Of a stretch of DNA of 64,000 bases, positions 10,000-60,644 are shown piece after piece; positions within the stretch are counted from its first letter, which is position 1, and the number at the start of each line of letters is the position of its first letter. Location: NCBI GenBank assembly GCA_036971475.1, contig JBAIZL010000002.1, forward strand, positions 133,622,240 to 133,686,239, read 5' to 3'. The translations under genes and the position numbers were made by a program. Below the pieces are notes generated by a model. The model was given only the letters and a program-made list of their open reading frames with translations, did no database searches and was not told the DNA's origin. Origin of the DNA: Prosapia bicincta. Its lineage: Eukaryota; Arthropoda; Insecta; Hemiptera; Cercopidae.

Positions 10000-11919
10000 T
10001 CATGCCGTTCAGAATATTTCAGAGATTCTAATCAGTATCCTGTTCAGTAGTTTTAAAGTCTGTTGAAGTTGCATTCATTTGAGTTCAAATTATACACGTC
10101 AGAGATAGAGTAATAAAATGTATGAAATAACGTGTGTAATTATGTTTGAAATAGAAAAACTGTTAGGAAAGGCGGTAGCATAGGACGTAAGAGAATATAA
10201 ACCGAAGGACAGCAAATTGAATATAGTTAATTGGAAACTAAAACATAGAGTAGCTACCCTAATTTTTTTTAATGTCCATTAAATGCAAGGGAGGTATTAT
10301 GGGCACTCATCAAGCACTTCGGAAATAGCGGTAAATGTTTCAAATACTAAGTTCTCAATAAACACAAATAAAGTGGTCTGACTAGTGCAGAAATTAGTGG
10401 AATCTTTCATCACACACACGCTTATAAAACAAGCCGATTTTAATAGAGGTCTGTCTTTTAGTCACTTATAAAATATTGTTACTCTTATACTGCACTCTCG
10501 CCAGCGGTATAAACGGTATGACTCGAATGAAGCACCTTCTCGCAGTCCTGACTTGTAGCATAGACATGCAGGAATGATTGTCAATTTTAGGCGTATATAC
10601 TTCTAGAACCAATGCTTGCTTGCCAACATCGTTTTACGGCAGGAAATATTTGAATAAGGAAATCTCCATTCAGTACTGAACAATACAGTTGCTGTTGAGT
10701 GATCAGAAAAAAAGGTAAAATTAAAGGTTTCTGCATATATCAGAAAAACAATAAGTTTTTAAAGATAAATTTATTGATAATTTCTTAGTAATAAACAACT
10801 AATACAATTTTAATTTAACAATTTGAATGTTCGAAAGTTTGTAACCATATTAAGAAAAATATTATTTTTATATATACAAATTTTATGCAGTTGTATATTA
10901 CAACAGTTATTACACTTAAATTACAAAAGAGAAAACATTTTATACAAATATTTTAGAAGTTTATCTATATTGACAATCAATATTTACAAGTATTTATTTT
11001 CAAAACGGCAACATGAATTTTAACATGGAAATTGAAAGACAGAAATTGAGCTTGTCTTAGATGGCATGACCTGTACTGAACCTGTTACTTTCTTATAAGA
11101 GGTAGATAATGGTAACACAATGTTCAAAAAATGCAAAGAGTGCTATGATAGTAATATTATTAGATGCCTACCACTGAAACTTTAAGAAAAACCTATAATC
11201 TTTAGTGTTATATTCTACAGTGCAACTTTTTCTGTTGTTAATTTAGTTATTCAATTAGATAATTTAATACAAAAAAGTAAAAGTTTTTAGAAAACTGCTT
11301 CCTGATTTTTTTTTGTTTCAATAACAATTACAAAGAAAAAGCAGAAAGCCTAAAGAAAGGAAGAAATTCCATGTTTTTGTTTCATTGTAGAAAATGACGA
11401 AGTTTTACAGTAGTGTATGAAAAAATAATAATATGTGTAACAATTTAATTGCACAAAAGCAAATATAGAGCACAGCAGCATAAATTATAACAATTAAAAC
11501 CCCTTATCTATAAGTTTAAAAAGTTACAAACCTTTATATACATTAATCACCCACAATAATAAAAAAAAAATTATATACTGCAAATTATAACATTACTTTA
11601 TGTTTTTTGCTGTAAAAATAAATAAATGAGGACATAAGGTTGTTGTTGGGCATGGTCTGTTTTTTTGTCTAGCTTAGGAAACTTGCTCCACTGGTTGGTT
11701 GGTCAGAGGGAGAGGCATTTCTTTATATTTGGATTTCATGCTTTATTTTTCAGTTCAGTTGTAGCATTTTTATGCTAACTGTGTTAGGTAACATTTTTAA
11801 AATTAGTAGCTAAGGGTTTGTAATTGTTAATTCTTACTGAAGAAAAAACTGTGCATTCTGTACAAAAATCTTTTTAGAAATGAATAAGTAAATATTCAAG
11901 AATTATGGATATTATGTAC
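10000..11919. other. AT-rich intergenic DNA, no gene recognised
   Basis: No convincing coding frame, RNA gene or repeat family. Long A/T-biased stretches only. Confidence 0.4.
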
Positions 11920-12685
11920 AATTAAAATTTGAAAAAAAATTAAAAATTAATATTTTTATTTTTCATGCATAACTAATTTAAAAAAAGAAACTGTTTTAAT
12001 TTGATTATTTTGCCAATTGTACTGGAATTGGATCCTGGAACATCACATTCTTCATGCAGAAAAAATATTTTTTAAATAAATAGCCATTAATTTTAAACAA
12101 ATAATAGAAGTATTGTCAATTAACATCCACCTCAATAGTAAATTTTTTTATATTTATTTACTAAGAGGCCAGACAAGGGCCATATAGTTATGAATTTACT
12201 AACAGAAGTTTTAACTGTTATCATTTGATCCCAAACTCTTAGAATCAGAAACAGCTTAGCATTACTAATACATAAAATAAGAACTCACAAATATTAATAC
12301 AGTACAAATAAAAATTGAAAAAAAGAGTAATAAAAATTAATATTTTTATTTTTCATGCATAACTAATTTAAAAAAGAAATTGTTTTAATTTGATTATTTT
12401 GCCAATTGTACTGGAATTGGATTGTGGAACATTACATTCTTCATGCAGAAAAAATATTTTTTGAAGTAAATAGCCATTAATTTTAACATAGAAGTATTGT
12501 CAATTAACATCCACTTCAATAGTAATTTTTTCTATATTTATTTACTAAGAGGCCAGACAAGGGCCATATAGTTATGAATTTACTAACAGAAGTTTTAACT
12601 GTTATCATTTGATCCCAAACTCTTAGAATCAGAAACAGCTTAGCATTACTAATAGATAAAATAATAACTCACAAATATTAACAAA
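11920..12685. repeat. 390-bp direct tandem duplication
   Basis: The segment beginning taaaaattaatatttttatt at 11941 recurs at 12331. Both copies contain gccaattgtactggaattgg, ttaacatccac and aggccagacaagggccat in the same order. They differ by scattered substitutions and small indels (for example gatcctgg against gattgtgg). Two copies only; non-coding. Confidence 0.9.
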
Positions 12686-13550
12686 CAAATTTCCATTGCA
12701 AATATTGGAAATGCAATAAAATGTTTCTCGCTAACTAATTAATTTATTATAAGCAAATTATAAAAAATTGTGAATTTGGCAAAGAAAATACCTAAAAAAT
12801 TAATTTTTTTAAAAGCCACTAATTTACATAAATAAAAGGCACAAATATTTGTATAGAAGGACTAGATTGAATCACCAGTTTCAAAATTATGGTATATTTA
12901 AATACCGTATAACTTAATAAAATGCAAGCATTAAAAACTCTATTCCAAAACTCAATGTGAAAACAATTTTTTTATATCAAAGCACCTCCTATGAAAAATG
13001 TCTTGAATGTTTGGTTTTAACATGTATGGGTAAGACATGGCCCACTATAGCTTTTCATTCTGATTAGCCACATGAAATTGTAATGTACAATTGTAAATAA
13101 GTTTTTTTCAAAAACAAATTTTATAACAACTAATAATAAATAAAAACCATTATGTGTAGTGTTTTGTGACTCAAAATGGGAGTAATACATTTTGCGACAT
13201 TACAAAACTAGAAGAGTTTAAATAATTTTTGCTCATTGAAAATAATTTAAAATAATATATACTATGAAATCACTCAGTCTTTTTTATTTACTCTGTGAAA
13301 CTAACGTATATTTCCAGATGAATAAAATAAAGCCTTTGTTTTTTTAAAACGGTTTGTAAATTTTCACAGAAGAAACTGTCTTTTATTTTCTGAAGTTCAT
13401 CACAAAATTTCCTCTTCCACTTATGCTATGCTGAGCCAATTATTTCGCTGAAAGTATAACATAAAAATAACTTTAAAATCAATATTAATTTCTATATAGC
13501 AATTAACTAGATTAAGTTTTAAAAATAAGATACAACTATTCTTTGAGCTT
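12686..13550. other. Intergenic DNA, nothing recognised
   Basis: AT-rich, no supported feature. Confidence 0.4.
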
Positions 13551-13800
13551 AGCTTGTGAGGTTATGTTAAAACAAATAAGACATACAATAACTCAAAAAT
13601 TAATCATTTAATTACTCATATTCGTTTCAATGACAAAATCATCATCAGTGAGTGTTGCCACTACAAACTCTTCTAACTTACAACTAGGGTGAAAGTAAAG
13701 ATACAATTCTATATTTAAATTGTGGGCGTTGCCACGTCCACTGTCAAAACAACAGTTATTAACATTACTGCAAACAAGATGTTTGAAGAGGCACAAATAA
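13551..13800 (-). mobile_element. Family E repeat with hammerhead-like core
   Basis: Minus-strand copy of the family also seen at 29470-29660, sharing ends such as ttgagcttagcttgtgagg and the interior aacaacagttattaac. The core at 13648-13624 reads CUGAUGA, a 13-nt stem-loop, then GAAAC. ACUCA before it can pair with UGAGU after it. The expected GU before the cleavage nucleotide is AU here, so the core is slightly degenerate. Confidence 0.65.
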
Positions 13801-13889
13801 TTATTTTCCTCTAAAACATCATGTGCGGTTTTTAAGTATCGTTTTGAGAAAAAAACAAGTATACTTATCTTAACAATTTTTGTTTAAAT

Positions 13890-14560
13890 AAAAGGCTGTA
13901 CTTTAATCTACCTTTCTACATAATTTCCTCCAATACTGAGGGACTTATTGTATAACAAACTTTTAAATACCATTCTCAAGTCTGCCACCTGATTTGACAA
14001 CTACTCCAACACAAATTTGATTCCTTCGCCATTATGGTAGCACTGATCTCTCAATACCTTTTTTACATGATAGTTACTGGGCGGAATATCAGAAAATTAT
14101 TATAAGGAAGGTGAAATTAGGTTACAATTCTCAAGTGAAATGATCCGATCAAATTTTTAATTTGACTAGTCACTTATGAACGGTTGTAGTCATTGAACAA
14201 AACGATTCCCTTAATCAGCATGCCACACCTTTTGTTTTTGATTGCATGGAATAATGTCTTTAATCTCAAAACTTCACTGTGGAATTTATTGTGTCACTGT
14301 GAGGCAAATTTCATCAACTTTCTGCACCAAATTTTAAGTAACGACTGAATGGTCAGCAATTATTCACATTTGTGGGATTATCTTTAAATGCGTTTACTTA
14401 TTTTTGTACCATTCCATCATTTCAAAGATGATAAATTTTAGCCACTATTATCTTTAAAATTATAAAAAATGAAACAGACTGAATTTCACAATCTGTGGAT
14501 AATCAGTCTCCGAGGATATTTTACAAAATGTGGTGATTTATGAATTTCAAAATGGTGAAA
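13890..14560 (-). pseudogene. mariner transposase fossil (C-terminal half)
   Basis: Conceptual reading of the minus strand across several frames gives pieces typical of mariner transposases: KGIVLF and VTSQIKNLI (around 14140-14220), PPSNYHV near 14060, and the C-terminal signature GGNYVER followed by a stop near 13905. Stops and frame changes interrupt it throughout, so it is non-functional. The N-terminal half is not clear. Confidence 0.65.
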
Positions 14561-15160
14561 TGTTTATATATTGGATGTGCTGCTTGGGAACAGATATAGT
14601 TAGATACGTAACACATATGCTCCAAACTGTCATTTCTAATATAATAAAGTAGTAATTATTTAAAAGAAACAAGATTCGTACAAGTAAAAATTAAAAGAAC
14701 CTAGTCAGTGACTGAAACTAAGAATATAGCCCTGAGCAGACTTGTACATACTTTTGTTTTCAGTTTTAAATATATTCAACATTTATTCCTAAGTCTACGG
14801 TTCAGGATATATAAACAATCAAAGAAAAGAAACGTTTTGTGGAAATGAAAAAAAAATGTGGTTAAAGGTTACATACTAAATATTATTTCAATATATTATT
14901 TTTTTAGCTGATAAAATATATTTAATGCCCATTATATTTTTTATATTATTTACAAATTTTAAATTAAATTTGAAGTTTTAAGGTACGATGTTGGGTTTAT
15001 TGATAAAACCAATGGTCATATTAAGATCACTTAATGAAACCTTTGTACTTGTTCGGAGATCACTTCTGTTATAAAAATTTGTCCAATTCATTACATTCAA
15101 TAATTATATTAATAACTTTACATAGTTTACGACTATCCAAACTTGAATTTTTTGTAAATT
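14561..15160. other. Intergenic DNA, nothing firm
   Basis: AT-rich. A short stretch near 14860 (gtggttaaaggtt) matches the terminus of the repeat at 20270-20430. Confidence 0.35.
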
Positions 15161-15164
15161 TGTA

Positions 15165-15330
15165 AAAAATTATCGTCAATTGCTCATGGCGATCTTCATC
15201 AGTGTCTCTGATGAAGACACTGATGTAGATCGCCACGAGTGATTAAAAAAGTTATGTCTCAGTCAGTTTTTTACAAATTTAATTGTAGATAGTCGTAAAG
15301 TATGTTAAAGTTATTAAAAGTTTCACCGAA
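15165..15330. repeat. Small fold-back with CTGATGA cores (family G)
   Basis: gcgatcttcatcagtgtc and its near-inverse gacactgatgtagatcgc face each other around 15205-15230, with flanks that also mirror (ttttttac ends). Both strands show CUGAUGA or CUGAUGU followed by GAUCGCC. A related sequence lies at 19975-20020. The GAAA element is lost in both arms. Confidence 0.55.
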
Positions 15331-15801
15331 CGTAATGGACTACAAAATTCAAAAGAATATTTATATACTTGATTGTAAAAATAATTAATTTGTGCAAAAC
15401 TATTTCATTATATTATTGATTTTGACAGTATGATGAAATACTGATTTTACATTACTCACCTATTTAATTCCCTACTAACTAGTCCAGTTCTCGATCGACT
15501 TCTGTTCAACTGGGCTCTTCTTTCAGCTGAAAAAAAACAAGATTAATTTAATTTAAAACTAAAACAGATTTAAGCTTCCATAAAATAATATTCCAATCAA
15601 CCTTATTAACAATGTAGGATAAAAGTCAGTTTTACTTATACAGGTTTTGTAACTGAAGTTACACCGTACGTATCCAAACCTTTGTGTTAAAATTACTAAG
15701 CATGGTATAACCGCTATCATCGATCTGATAATATATAGAATCATACAGTCTGAATTGCCTGAAACAGTTGGAAATTCCAAATGGGCTGACATGTTATTTA
15801 A

Positions 15802-16402
15802 CCCTTTGATAAGCTTCACGTAGCAGTACGTGAGATCGAGCTACAAGCAGCAGGAGCATTCTAGTACATTTACTATTTTGTTTTCTGTGTATTGTACTGC
15901 ACTCTAGGCTCCATATTTGATATTATTTGGACAATAAATACTACAAAGAGTACTTAGTAACCACTCTTTTGTCTCCAAAGTCTATGGTTTGTTGCATGTG
16001 TTTACAGATCGTTGCGTGATTTTGATACAAATAAATCAAGCATTCCTAACAAATTTGTTTTACCACCAGAACATAAAGAATTAGACTTCTTCAGAATATA
16101 TTTTGATAGAGATTTGGTCAAGAAAAATGTTACGGAAATCAAAGGAAATTACGACTTTGTGTGGGAAAATACTACCGTATCTATTCAAAACTGAAAATAT
16201 GGACTACTACTAATGTTAACAAAATTTATACTTGCTTAAATATTAAATATTTTCATAACAAATATTAAAATTGTACAATACTTTTAAAAAATAGAGAAAA
16301 ATAATTAGAAAATTTAAAAAAAAGAAAAAATTCAAAATTCTTTTAAAAATATGTTGCTTCCTGGGGTATTATCAGGGCATGCACATGTCGCAAATCAAAG
16401 GG
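15802..16402. mobile_element. piggyBac-like element remnant with TTAA target duplication
   Basis: TTAA at 15798-15801 and 16403-16406 flank inverted ends CCCTTTGATAAGC and (inverse) CCCTTTGATTTGC. TTAA duplication is the hallmark of piggyBac insertion. The plus strand 16012-16194 has an open stretch with LPPEHKELDFFRIYFDRDLV, which resembles a piggyBac transposase segment. At 601 bp it is an internally deleted, non-autonomous element. A diverged second copy lies at 43383-43978. Confidence 0.8.
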
Positions 16403-16406
16403 TTAA

Positions 16407-17130
16407 AATAAAAAAACAAGTGGATTGTTATTTTTTTTACCAATTCTGTCATTGATAAGAAGTTGTTTAGAATTTTAAAAAACGCTTTTTTAATAAATCA
16501 TTAATGATTATTTAATAGAACAACATTAATAAAACTAATTTTGTATCCTTTTAAAAATAGCTGTAGGAACATTGTCCCAAAAAATAACAATTTTTAACCC
16601 CTTAAAAGAAGTTTTTTCTATTATTTTTTAAATTTAAAATAAAAGGTTTGGCACATTTAATCATAGACTGATGGAAGTCTGAAACAAGGCAAACATATCT
16701 CTTTCAATACTACTGAATTTATTACGACTGTTCATTCTTAATCATACAAAAGTTAGTAAATAGGAGCTACTTTAAAATAGTAAAACAATGGTATGGCTTT
16801 ATACAGTCCTGAATTTTTTTAAGAATCTTGAAATTAGCGCATACAATAGAATATTTTAAACATAAGAAAACTCCTTCAGAACCGATTATGAGTACTTGGG
16901 GCTGCACTCTGTTAATAATAAAAGGATCTAAATAATTTGAACATATTTCGTAAACTGCCAACTAACAAAAATGATATAATCAGGCCAAGGTGTGTGACGG
17001 ACTCCAATAAAGGAATGCTTGGTGTAAATATAGACCTATTTGTATTTATGATTTCAGGAATAATAAAAGCAAATAAAAAAATCTGTGACATCTTGATGGA
17101 CATAACAATTTACAATGATCTATATAAATA
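16407..17130. other. Intergenic DNA, no gene recognised
   Basis: AT-rich; short frames on both strands overlap each other and show no family resemblance. Confidence 0.35.
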
Positions 17131-17134
17131 ATAT

Positions 17135-17390
17135 TCGAGCTGGTTTGTGAGTTAATGTTATAAACAAAATAAATATACACAACTTAGAATTATAAAACTT
17201 CAATTTCATACTAGTTTCGATAATTTATGTCATCATCATCAGTGGTGCTAATACAAACAAATGACTTTAACTAAAGAAGTGGAACATAACCTGTCATATT
17301 TATACAAAAGTTAGAACTAGATTTGGGCGTTGCCAGATTTACAACCATGTCTACTAACAAATTTACATTTGTCCATTGTTGCTAAATAAA
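17135..17390 (-). mobile_element. Diverged family E repeat with hammerhead-like core
   Basis: Shares gggcgttgcca and the overall order with the copy at 13551-13800. The core at 17242-17214 reads CUGAUGA, a 17-nt spacer with only three base pairs, then GAAAC, UA and GUA. Helix I pairing is poor (about two base pairs), so catalysis is unlikely. Confidence 0.55.
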
Positions 17391-17467
17391 AGATTGTTGA
17401 AACCGCTTCTAACACCAAAAGCTCCATTCCTATTGACAGCCTCAACGCTTACAGCTTTATTAAAATA

Positions 17468-18314
17468 ATGGAAATCATATTCTGCAATGTTTATACAGTA
17501 GTCTCGAAATTCCGAGTCCAGATTTTTCGAGATTCCGTTAAATTGGAGCCTATTTCTATTTCAGATTATTTTATCAATTTGAAAGGAAATTCAAATTATT
17601 TACTGTTAGACAAAGCATCGTCGCATCCTGATGAACATCAACTGTGCTTTGATGATATCCATGGTTTATATTTTCCCGCAAGTGTTATGAGCCTAATCAA
17701 GCCGATGGAGGAGGGTGTTCTGGAATGTATGAAAAAAATACACGTAACCTTTTAAAATTTCTCTTGGAAGCTACTGAAGGGGAAGAAAGCATTGTAGCTT
17801 TTCTAAAAATAATTACAGTCAAGGGGGTTGTGTACTGGATATCTGAATCATGTAACAAAATTTTAAAAAAATATCAAGGAATTTGTGAAATAAAATCCTG
17901 AGTCATAATGAAACCGTTGACTGTGTTATTGATCCACAAGAAGAAACAGATTTGACATTTTTTATTAAAAAACTACCAAGTTGTTAGAATGATATGGGCA
18001 TAAGTCAATGGTTGAGTAAGGGTGAACAATTTGAGATAACAGATCTTACGATTATTGAAAAGGTACAAAACATTACTCACAATAGTGATGACAAGAATAA
18101 AGATAAAAGATTGACCAAGACAGTAGAAGAAGGGAAAATTATTCACGGTGAAGGAACAACTGCCTTGGAAACTGCACTACGCTATATTAAACAAGACAGA
18201 CATCTCACCAACATAAATGCTTCTTGGTATATGACTAATTTAACCATTAGTCTGACGGCTAAATTAGTAGTGTTGAGTGTTGAGTTACACTTTATTAAGA
18301 AATTGCAATTTTAA
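17468..18314 (+). pseudogene. pogo/Tigger-type DDE transposase fossil
   Basis: Plus-strand pieces line up with the catalytic core of Tigger/pogo transposases: NYLLLDKASSHPDEHQ (the second catalytic Asp in the LLLDNAPSHP motif), FPASVMSLIKPMEEGVLECM (the LPPNVTSLIQPMDQGV block), then KKLPSC and ISQWL further on. The readable part is split by a stop at 17755, a frame change and stops near 17900-17985. The N-terminal DNA-binding part is absent. The element is dead. Its family may have mobilised the TA-flanked MITEs at 1-415 and 45556-45995; that link is inference. Confidence 0.75.
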
Positions 18315-18319
18315 ATAAT

Positions 18320-19270
18320 TGGAACATGTGTGTATATTTCAAGAGGAATGAGGAAAGCAATGTAGTTATCGAAAAGTTGCCAAATTTTAAAATATGATAC
18401 TTGACTCCCGTAACAAACCCATTTTTATTCAACAACATTTTATTTTGTTATGCTGATTTTTGTTACAAAACCAGCCAGTTTGACTTATTGTCTACGAAGG
18501 ATGTGAAAGGTTTATGAATGTAAATAAGATTAAGATACGAGCACAAATCCCCCTAGCACAGGAAATAGAGGAGGTATTATGACAAATGTGCAAGGCCCCG
18601 CATCTGAATGACCCTACAGAGGTCATAAAGAGGTGTCTACCGAGTACACTTCCTTTACTCGGTAATATTTGTAGGAGAATTAGACAGGACTAAGTAAGGA
18701 ACATAATTACCCCCCAGTACTGAGAATATCACACTACTAGTGGCCAATATACTATTATTAGCCACTTGAAGTCTGTGGTTTTGCACATTTCTCAAACAAT
18801 ATGTCACAATTTATAATACTGTGAATTAAATCTGTTAGTTTGTTTATGCGTTTATTTGGTTATTATGAGGTTTTTTATTTTATTATGTAAATACGCTCTC
18901 CTATTTACCAAACTATCCAGACCTACCTATTATTCACATGCCTTTTTATGCAATTCATAATAGACTTAATTATTAAAGGAAAATAAATTAAGTACCATTA
19001 ATGTTCAGCATGTAGCTTTTTATGATGAAATGAATGAGTAGTGGTGTACTGTCAACATGTTTTGCCCCCTCCCCCCAGAGGTGATAGATAAGGAATATTC
19101 TACTAGCAAGAAATATGTTTCATAATGGTTTTAGATATTGGGTTAATATCTATAGTGTAAACTCTTAAAAAGGGAGCTAAATATTACAATATTTAATAAT
19201 AAAACATTAACACTAATTACTGAATATTAAATTAATGTTTTAATTTCATTACAATATAAAGTACTGGTTA
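18320..19270. other. Region downstream of dia; 3'UTR not delimited
   Basis: Lies just after the dia stop on the minus strand, so the 3'UTR and poly(A) site should be here. Several TTTATT (inverse AATAAA) sequences occur, for example near 18851 and 18875, but none can be chosen. A GC-richer patch at 18550-18700 is unexplained. Confidence 0.4.
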
Positions 19271-57014
<37,744 letters not shown>

Positions 57015-57429
57015 CTGTAATAATAAAAAAAATCATAAATTTTGTAATGTGCTTGCTCAAGAGCAATCAACCTTGTGTCAATCTTAAATATCCCCCCATA
57101 AACATAAATATTATTACAAAATAGACTAAACACTAGAATTCTGATTAAAACCAAATATACTTATTTTGATAAATTATCTAACTGCTTAGGGAAAAAACAC
57201 ATCTGTAGTAAAATACAATATAGGTATTACAAATAAATAAATTAAAAGGAAGCAGATGAAGAGAAAATACAATAGATAATTAATAAAATATTTATCAAAT
57301 AATTAAGACCAGAATTTGACGATATGTTTTCACGAAATACAGTAAATGTAAATCCAGAAACTAACAGACATTTTAAAATAAGAAATTAATGCAGAAAAAC
57401 ATTTTCTCCTATATACCTTTTAAAGCAAC

Positions 57430-58465
57430 ACTTTAAGCTATTTTTCAAGATAATCCTCATTCAAATTAAGACACTTATTATTGTGTGACATAAGTTTTTC
57501 AACATTAAAGAAATCCTCTGCCTAAGTTCTTAGCCACTGGTTAATCCCGGCATGAAGTTTGATGTCACTATCGAATCAATGCTTTACAAGTCACATCTTC
57601 GCTGAAAAGTGGTGATAGTCAGTTGGTGCTAGATTTGGGCTATATGGAGTATGATCGAATACCTCCATCTAACAACTCTCATGTACGATTAGCTATGGAC
57701 ACGCATTGCCATGAATGAACAACATTTCTCTCAAAATATTTTCCGACGTTTGTTTATCATCGTCCAAAGTAGTTCCTGCGGTGTTTCACAATATCTTTCT
57801 TTGATAATTATCGAGCCTTGTGCAAGAAAATCATAGCCTCATTGACTCAAAAAAAAAAAAAAAAACAGTTACCATGATCTTTCTCTCTGACAGAGTTTGG
57901 AGGCATTTTCGTGTTTTTTTTTTGGAGACTGTTTTTTAGCCTTCCAATTCACATGCTTCAGCCTGTTTCACCACCAGTTATGATAAAATCATGAAGATCA
58001 TTACCATATTTATTATAGCCTTCAAAGAAAGTTAGCGATGCAGCAAGCATTTGTTTTTGTAGTATTCTGAAAGGATTTTTGGAACCCACCTTGCACTAAA
58101 TTTTATTGTTCAAGCTTCCCCACAATAATTTAACGAATTAAACTTTGTGACTTTGGGGGAAATGTTCTGAAAGTTCAGATATTGAGAAATGCGATTTTCA
58201 TATTTTTCTTTTATTGATTTTCATCAACAAGTCTTCAGCAACCAGCACTACTGTTGTCCTTGTGAAAATTTGTGTGGCCATTTTAAAAATCTATATACTA
58301 CTACCTCATGCCGCTCTTATTATTCCCATTCCAAAAACTTTATACATTTGGCGTTAGATTTTAACTGGCTTGTACTTTTTTGGTAACAAAAACTGAATCA
58401 CTGAATGCATTTTACAAGTGGCGGGATTTTCAATTGCACCACACATTTCAACTAATTACAGTACG
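57430..58465 (-). pseudogene. mariner transposase fossil, nearly full span
   Basis: Minus-strand pieces in mixed frames follow the mariner order: ENPATCKMHSVIQFLLPKK (N-terminal helix-turn-helix, about 58430), ISQYLNFQNIS, FESMRLF near the catalytic region, DHTPYSPNLAPTDYHHF (the conserved block before the last catalytic Asp, about 57655), and KCLNLNEDYLEK with stop near 57435. Many stops and frame changes; dead. Confidence 0.75.
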
Positions 58466-58469
58466 AAAA

Positions 58470-59630
58470 GTAGGAGAGATACAGTCCTCCTGCGACCATA
58501 GTTTATGAGTATTGAGCGTAGGAATCTTTTGATACCCTCTGGTCACTATCGCAATAATACCAAATGTCTAATACTTTCTAGATAGCTCTCATATGTAACT
58601 AACAGTAATCACAATATTTTATAAATTTGAATAAAATTAATAAATGCTAAGGACTTCTCAAACAAATACACACCTGGTGAGTCTTTTGAAAAATAAAATT
58701 TAGACATATCAGTAGTGAAACTGATTTAACTAGTTTTTTGTTAGTTTTAATATTTAGCTATTATATACAAAGTGTTTAAACTTTTAAAGTAAACTCTGAT
58801 ATAGTTTAAAAAAATAAAAAAGGTTCAAATGGAATTGTAAATGGTTTCCATAATTTTATTTTTTATTGGGCATCTTAAAATATACGAAGGTGAATTTGTT
58901 ATGATTTCTTCTACAACTTTTGAGTATTTGTGTAAGAAATACCAACTAACAAAACAGACTTTATAAAAAAAATCTGTTGGCTAGAAAGGTTTAATTTTAA
59001 AATTGGTCAAGCTTTTCAAATTTTAAGAAAAAATTTAATTTTTACTGGTTCTAATAATCCTTAAGTTTAGAATAATTTATAACTGGTAAGTACTACCAGT
59101 AATATTTTATTTCCAAAAGAACCTAAATACAGTTTAAAAAATTAATTTTCAAATAAATTTAAAAGTAAAGATAAGTGTAATTAGTTTGTTTGTCATCAGG
59201 AAAATGTAACACAAATTTATAACATATAGTTTTCAAATAAAGAGCTTTTTCCATTACCATAAATAAAAAGGTTTAAATTAAAACAATTAAGAAAGGAATA
59301 AACAGCTATTCTGTATAAAAACTAAAGACAAAAAAACAAATAATAAGAATAATAACAAATCATAAAAGAAGAGAAACAGAAAAATAGTCTGTGAAACTTG
59401 AAGAAAATTCTTTTAAATCTAGATAGTATAAGACAAGCACTTGGTAAATGAACCAGACACTGGTCCAACCATTGCTTCTGGAAAATAGACATCTTTCCAC
59501 CTCATTACAATTAATTAGAATGGTTTTCTAAGCGTTGACATTACGATGAATCTCTATATTGTATCAGACAAATAAACTATAACGGAAATGTAGATGATTA
59601 TTAGTTTCTACATTTACAAAATTTTCTATA
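58470..59630. other. AT-rich DNA, nothing recognised
   Basis: No repeat family, RNA gene or Dia-like exon seen. Confidence 0.4.
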
Positions 59631-59639
59631 ATAACAAAT

Positions 59640-59890
59640 AAAAGATGTACACAAAACACACAAATTAACCACTTATTCACTCAGACGCGTTTCAATGACA
59701 AAGTCATCATCAGTGAGTGTTGCTACAAACTATCCCAACTTACAACTGTTGTAAGTTAAAATTTGAAGTAGCAACACTCACTTGAGCAATGACTTTGTCA
59801 TTGAAACACGTCTGAGTGAATAAATGATTTATTTGTGAGTTTTGTGTACGTCTTTTAATTGTTATTAACATAATTTCACAAGTTAAGCTC
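59640..59890. mobile_element. Family E fold-back pair
   Basis: Left (minus) and right (plus) copies mirror around 59748 (acaactgttgtaagtt). The left arm has an intact hammerhead-like motif. In the right arm CUGAUGA is replaced by cttgagcaatga, so only the hairpin and GAAAC remain. Confidence 0.75.
59678..59719 (-). ncRNA. Putative hammerhead ribozyme (best match in window)
   Basis: Minus strand, 59719 to 59678: CACUCA, CUGAUGA, UGAC-UUU-GUCA hairpin with UU, GAAAC, GC, GUC, UGAGUG. All invariant core positions are met, helix I has six perfect pairs (CACUCA with UGAGUG), helix III is the palindrome ACGCGU, and the cleavage triplet is the favoured GUC. Palindromic short helix III suggests dimeric action as in Penelope-like and newt satellite hammerheads. 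Activity is inferred. Confidence 0.6.
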
Positions 59891-60181
59891 GTAGAATAGT
59901 TTGTATAAAATTCCCTATATTTTAAAATTCATTCCTCACTAATTGCTACTGATAACTTTTTCTAAATAATTCTTAACCATCAATCTGATGTTATTTCCTG
60001 AATGATAGGCTTTTCTGATCATTTTGTAAAAGAATTTTGTTAATATTATTTTATTTAATTAAACTGTTTATAATTTCTGAGTCGTGTTTCTTAGGTATAA
60101 ATTAGGTATATTAGGTAATAAATATTTAAAATGTTTGCCGATTCACTGGAATAAAAAAATGTTGAATTATATATATATATA

Positions 60182-60625
60182 TGAAGTTAATATATTACTA
60201 TGTGAGTAATTTTATCCACCATTAAGTGCAATAATTTTACCTTGAGTGATGAGGCACCTTTCGGTCGTAGACCATTGTCGAATCAACGGTACAGTTGTTT
60301 ACCTTGGTAGGTATTAAATTCTTGATATTTAACATTATCCATTGTTTTTCCGTTGCACTGACTTTATGAAGTTAATATATTACTATGTGAGTAATTTTAT
60401 CCACCATTAAGTGCAATAATTTTACCTTGAGTGATGAGGCACCTTTCGGTCGTAGACCATTGTCGAATCATGGTCTCCACAATGGTCTACGGCCGAAAGG
60501 TGCCTCATCACTCAAGGTAAAATTATTGCACTTAATGGTGGATAAAATTACTCACATAGTAATATATTAACTTCATAAAGTCAGTGCAACGGAAAAACAA
60601 TGGATAATGTTAAATATCAAGAATA
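60182..60625. mobile_element. Three family B terminal repeats (minus, minus, plus)
   Basis: Two direct minus copies (gaagttaatatattactatg to cattgtcgaatca at 60182-60284 and 60367-60469) and one plus copy (caatggtctacggccgaaag to aatatcaagaatata). In this group the hairpin reads tggtctacgaccgaaagg or tggtctacggccgaaagg rather than ggtcaagtgacc. Confidence 0.75.
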
Positions 60626-60644
60626 TATATATGTGTGTGTGTGT

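Noticed and set aside
10823..11023. Short lysine/leucine-rich frame
   Set aside because: Length and composition expected by chance in AT-rich DNA; no conserved motif.
58189..58386. Plus-strand 65-codon frame
   Set aside because: Antisense of the mariner fossil at 57430-58465.
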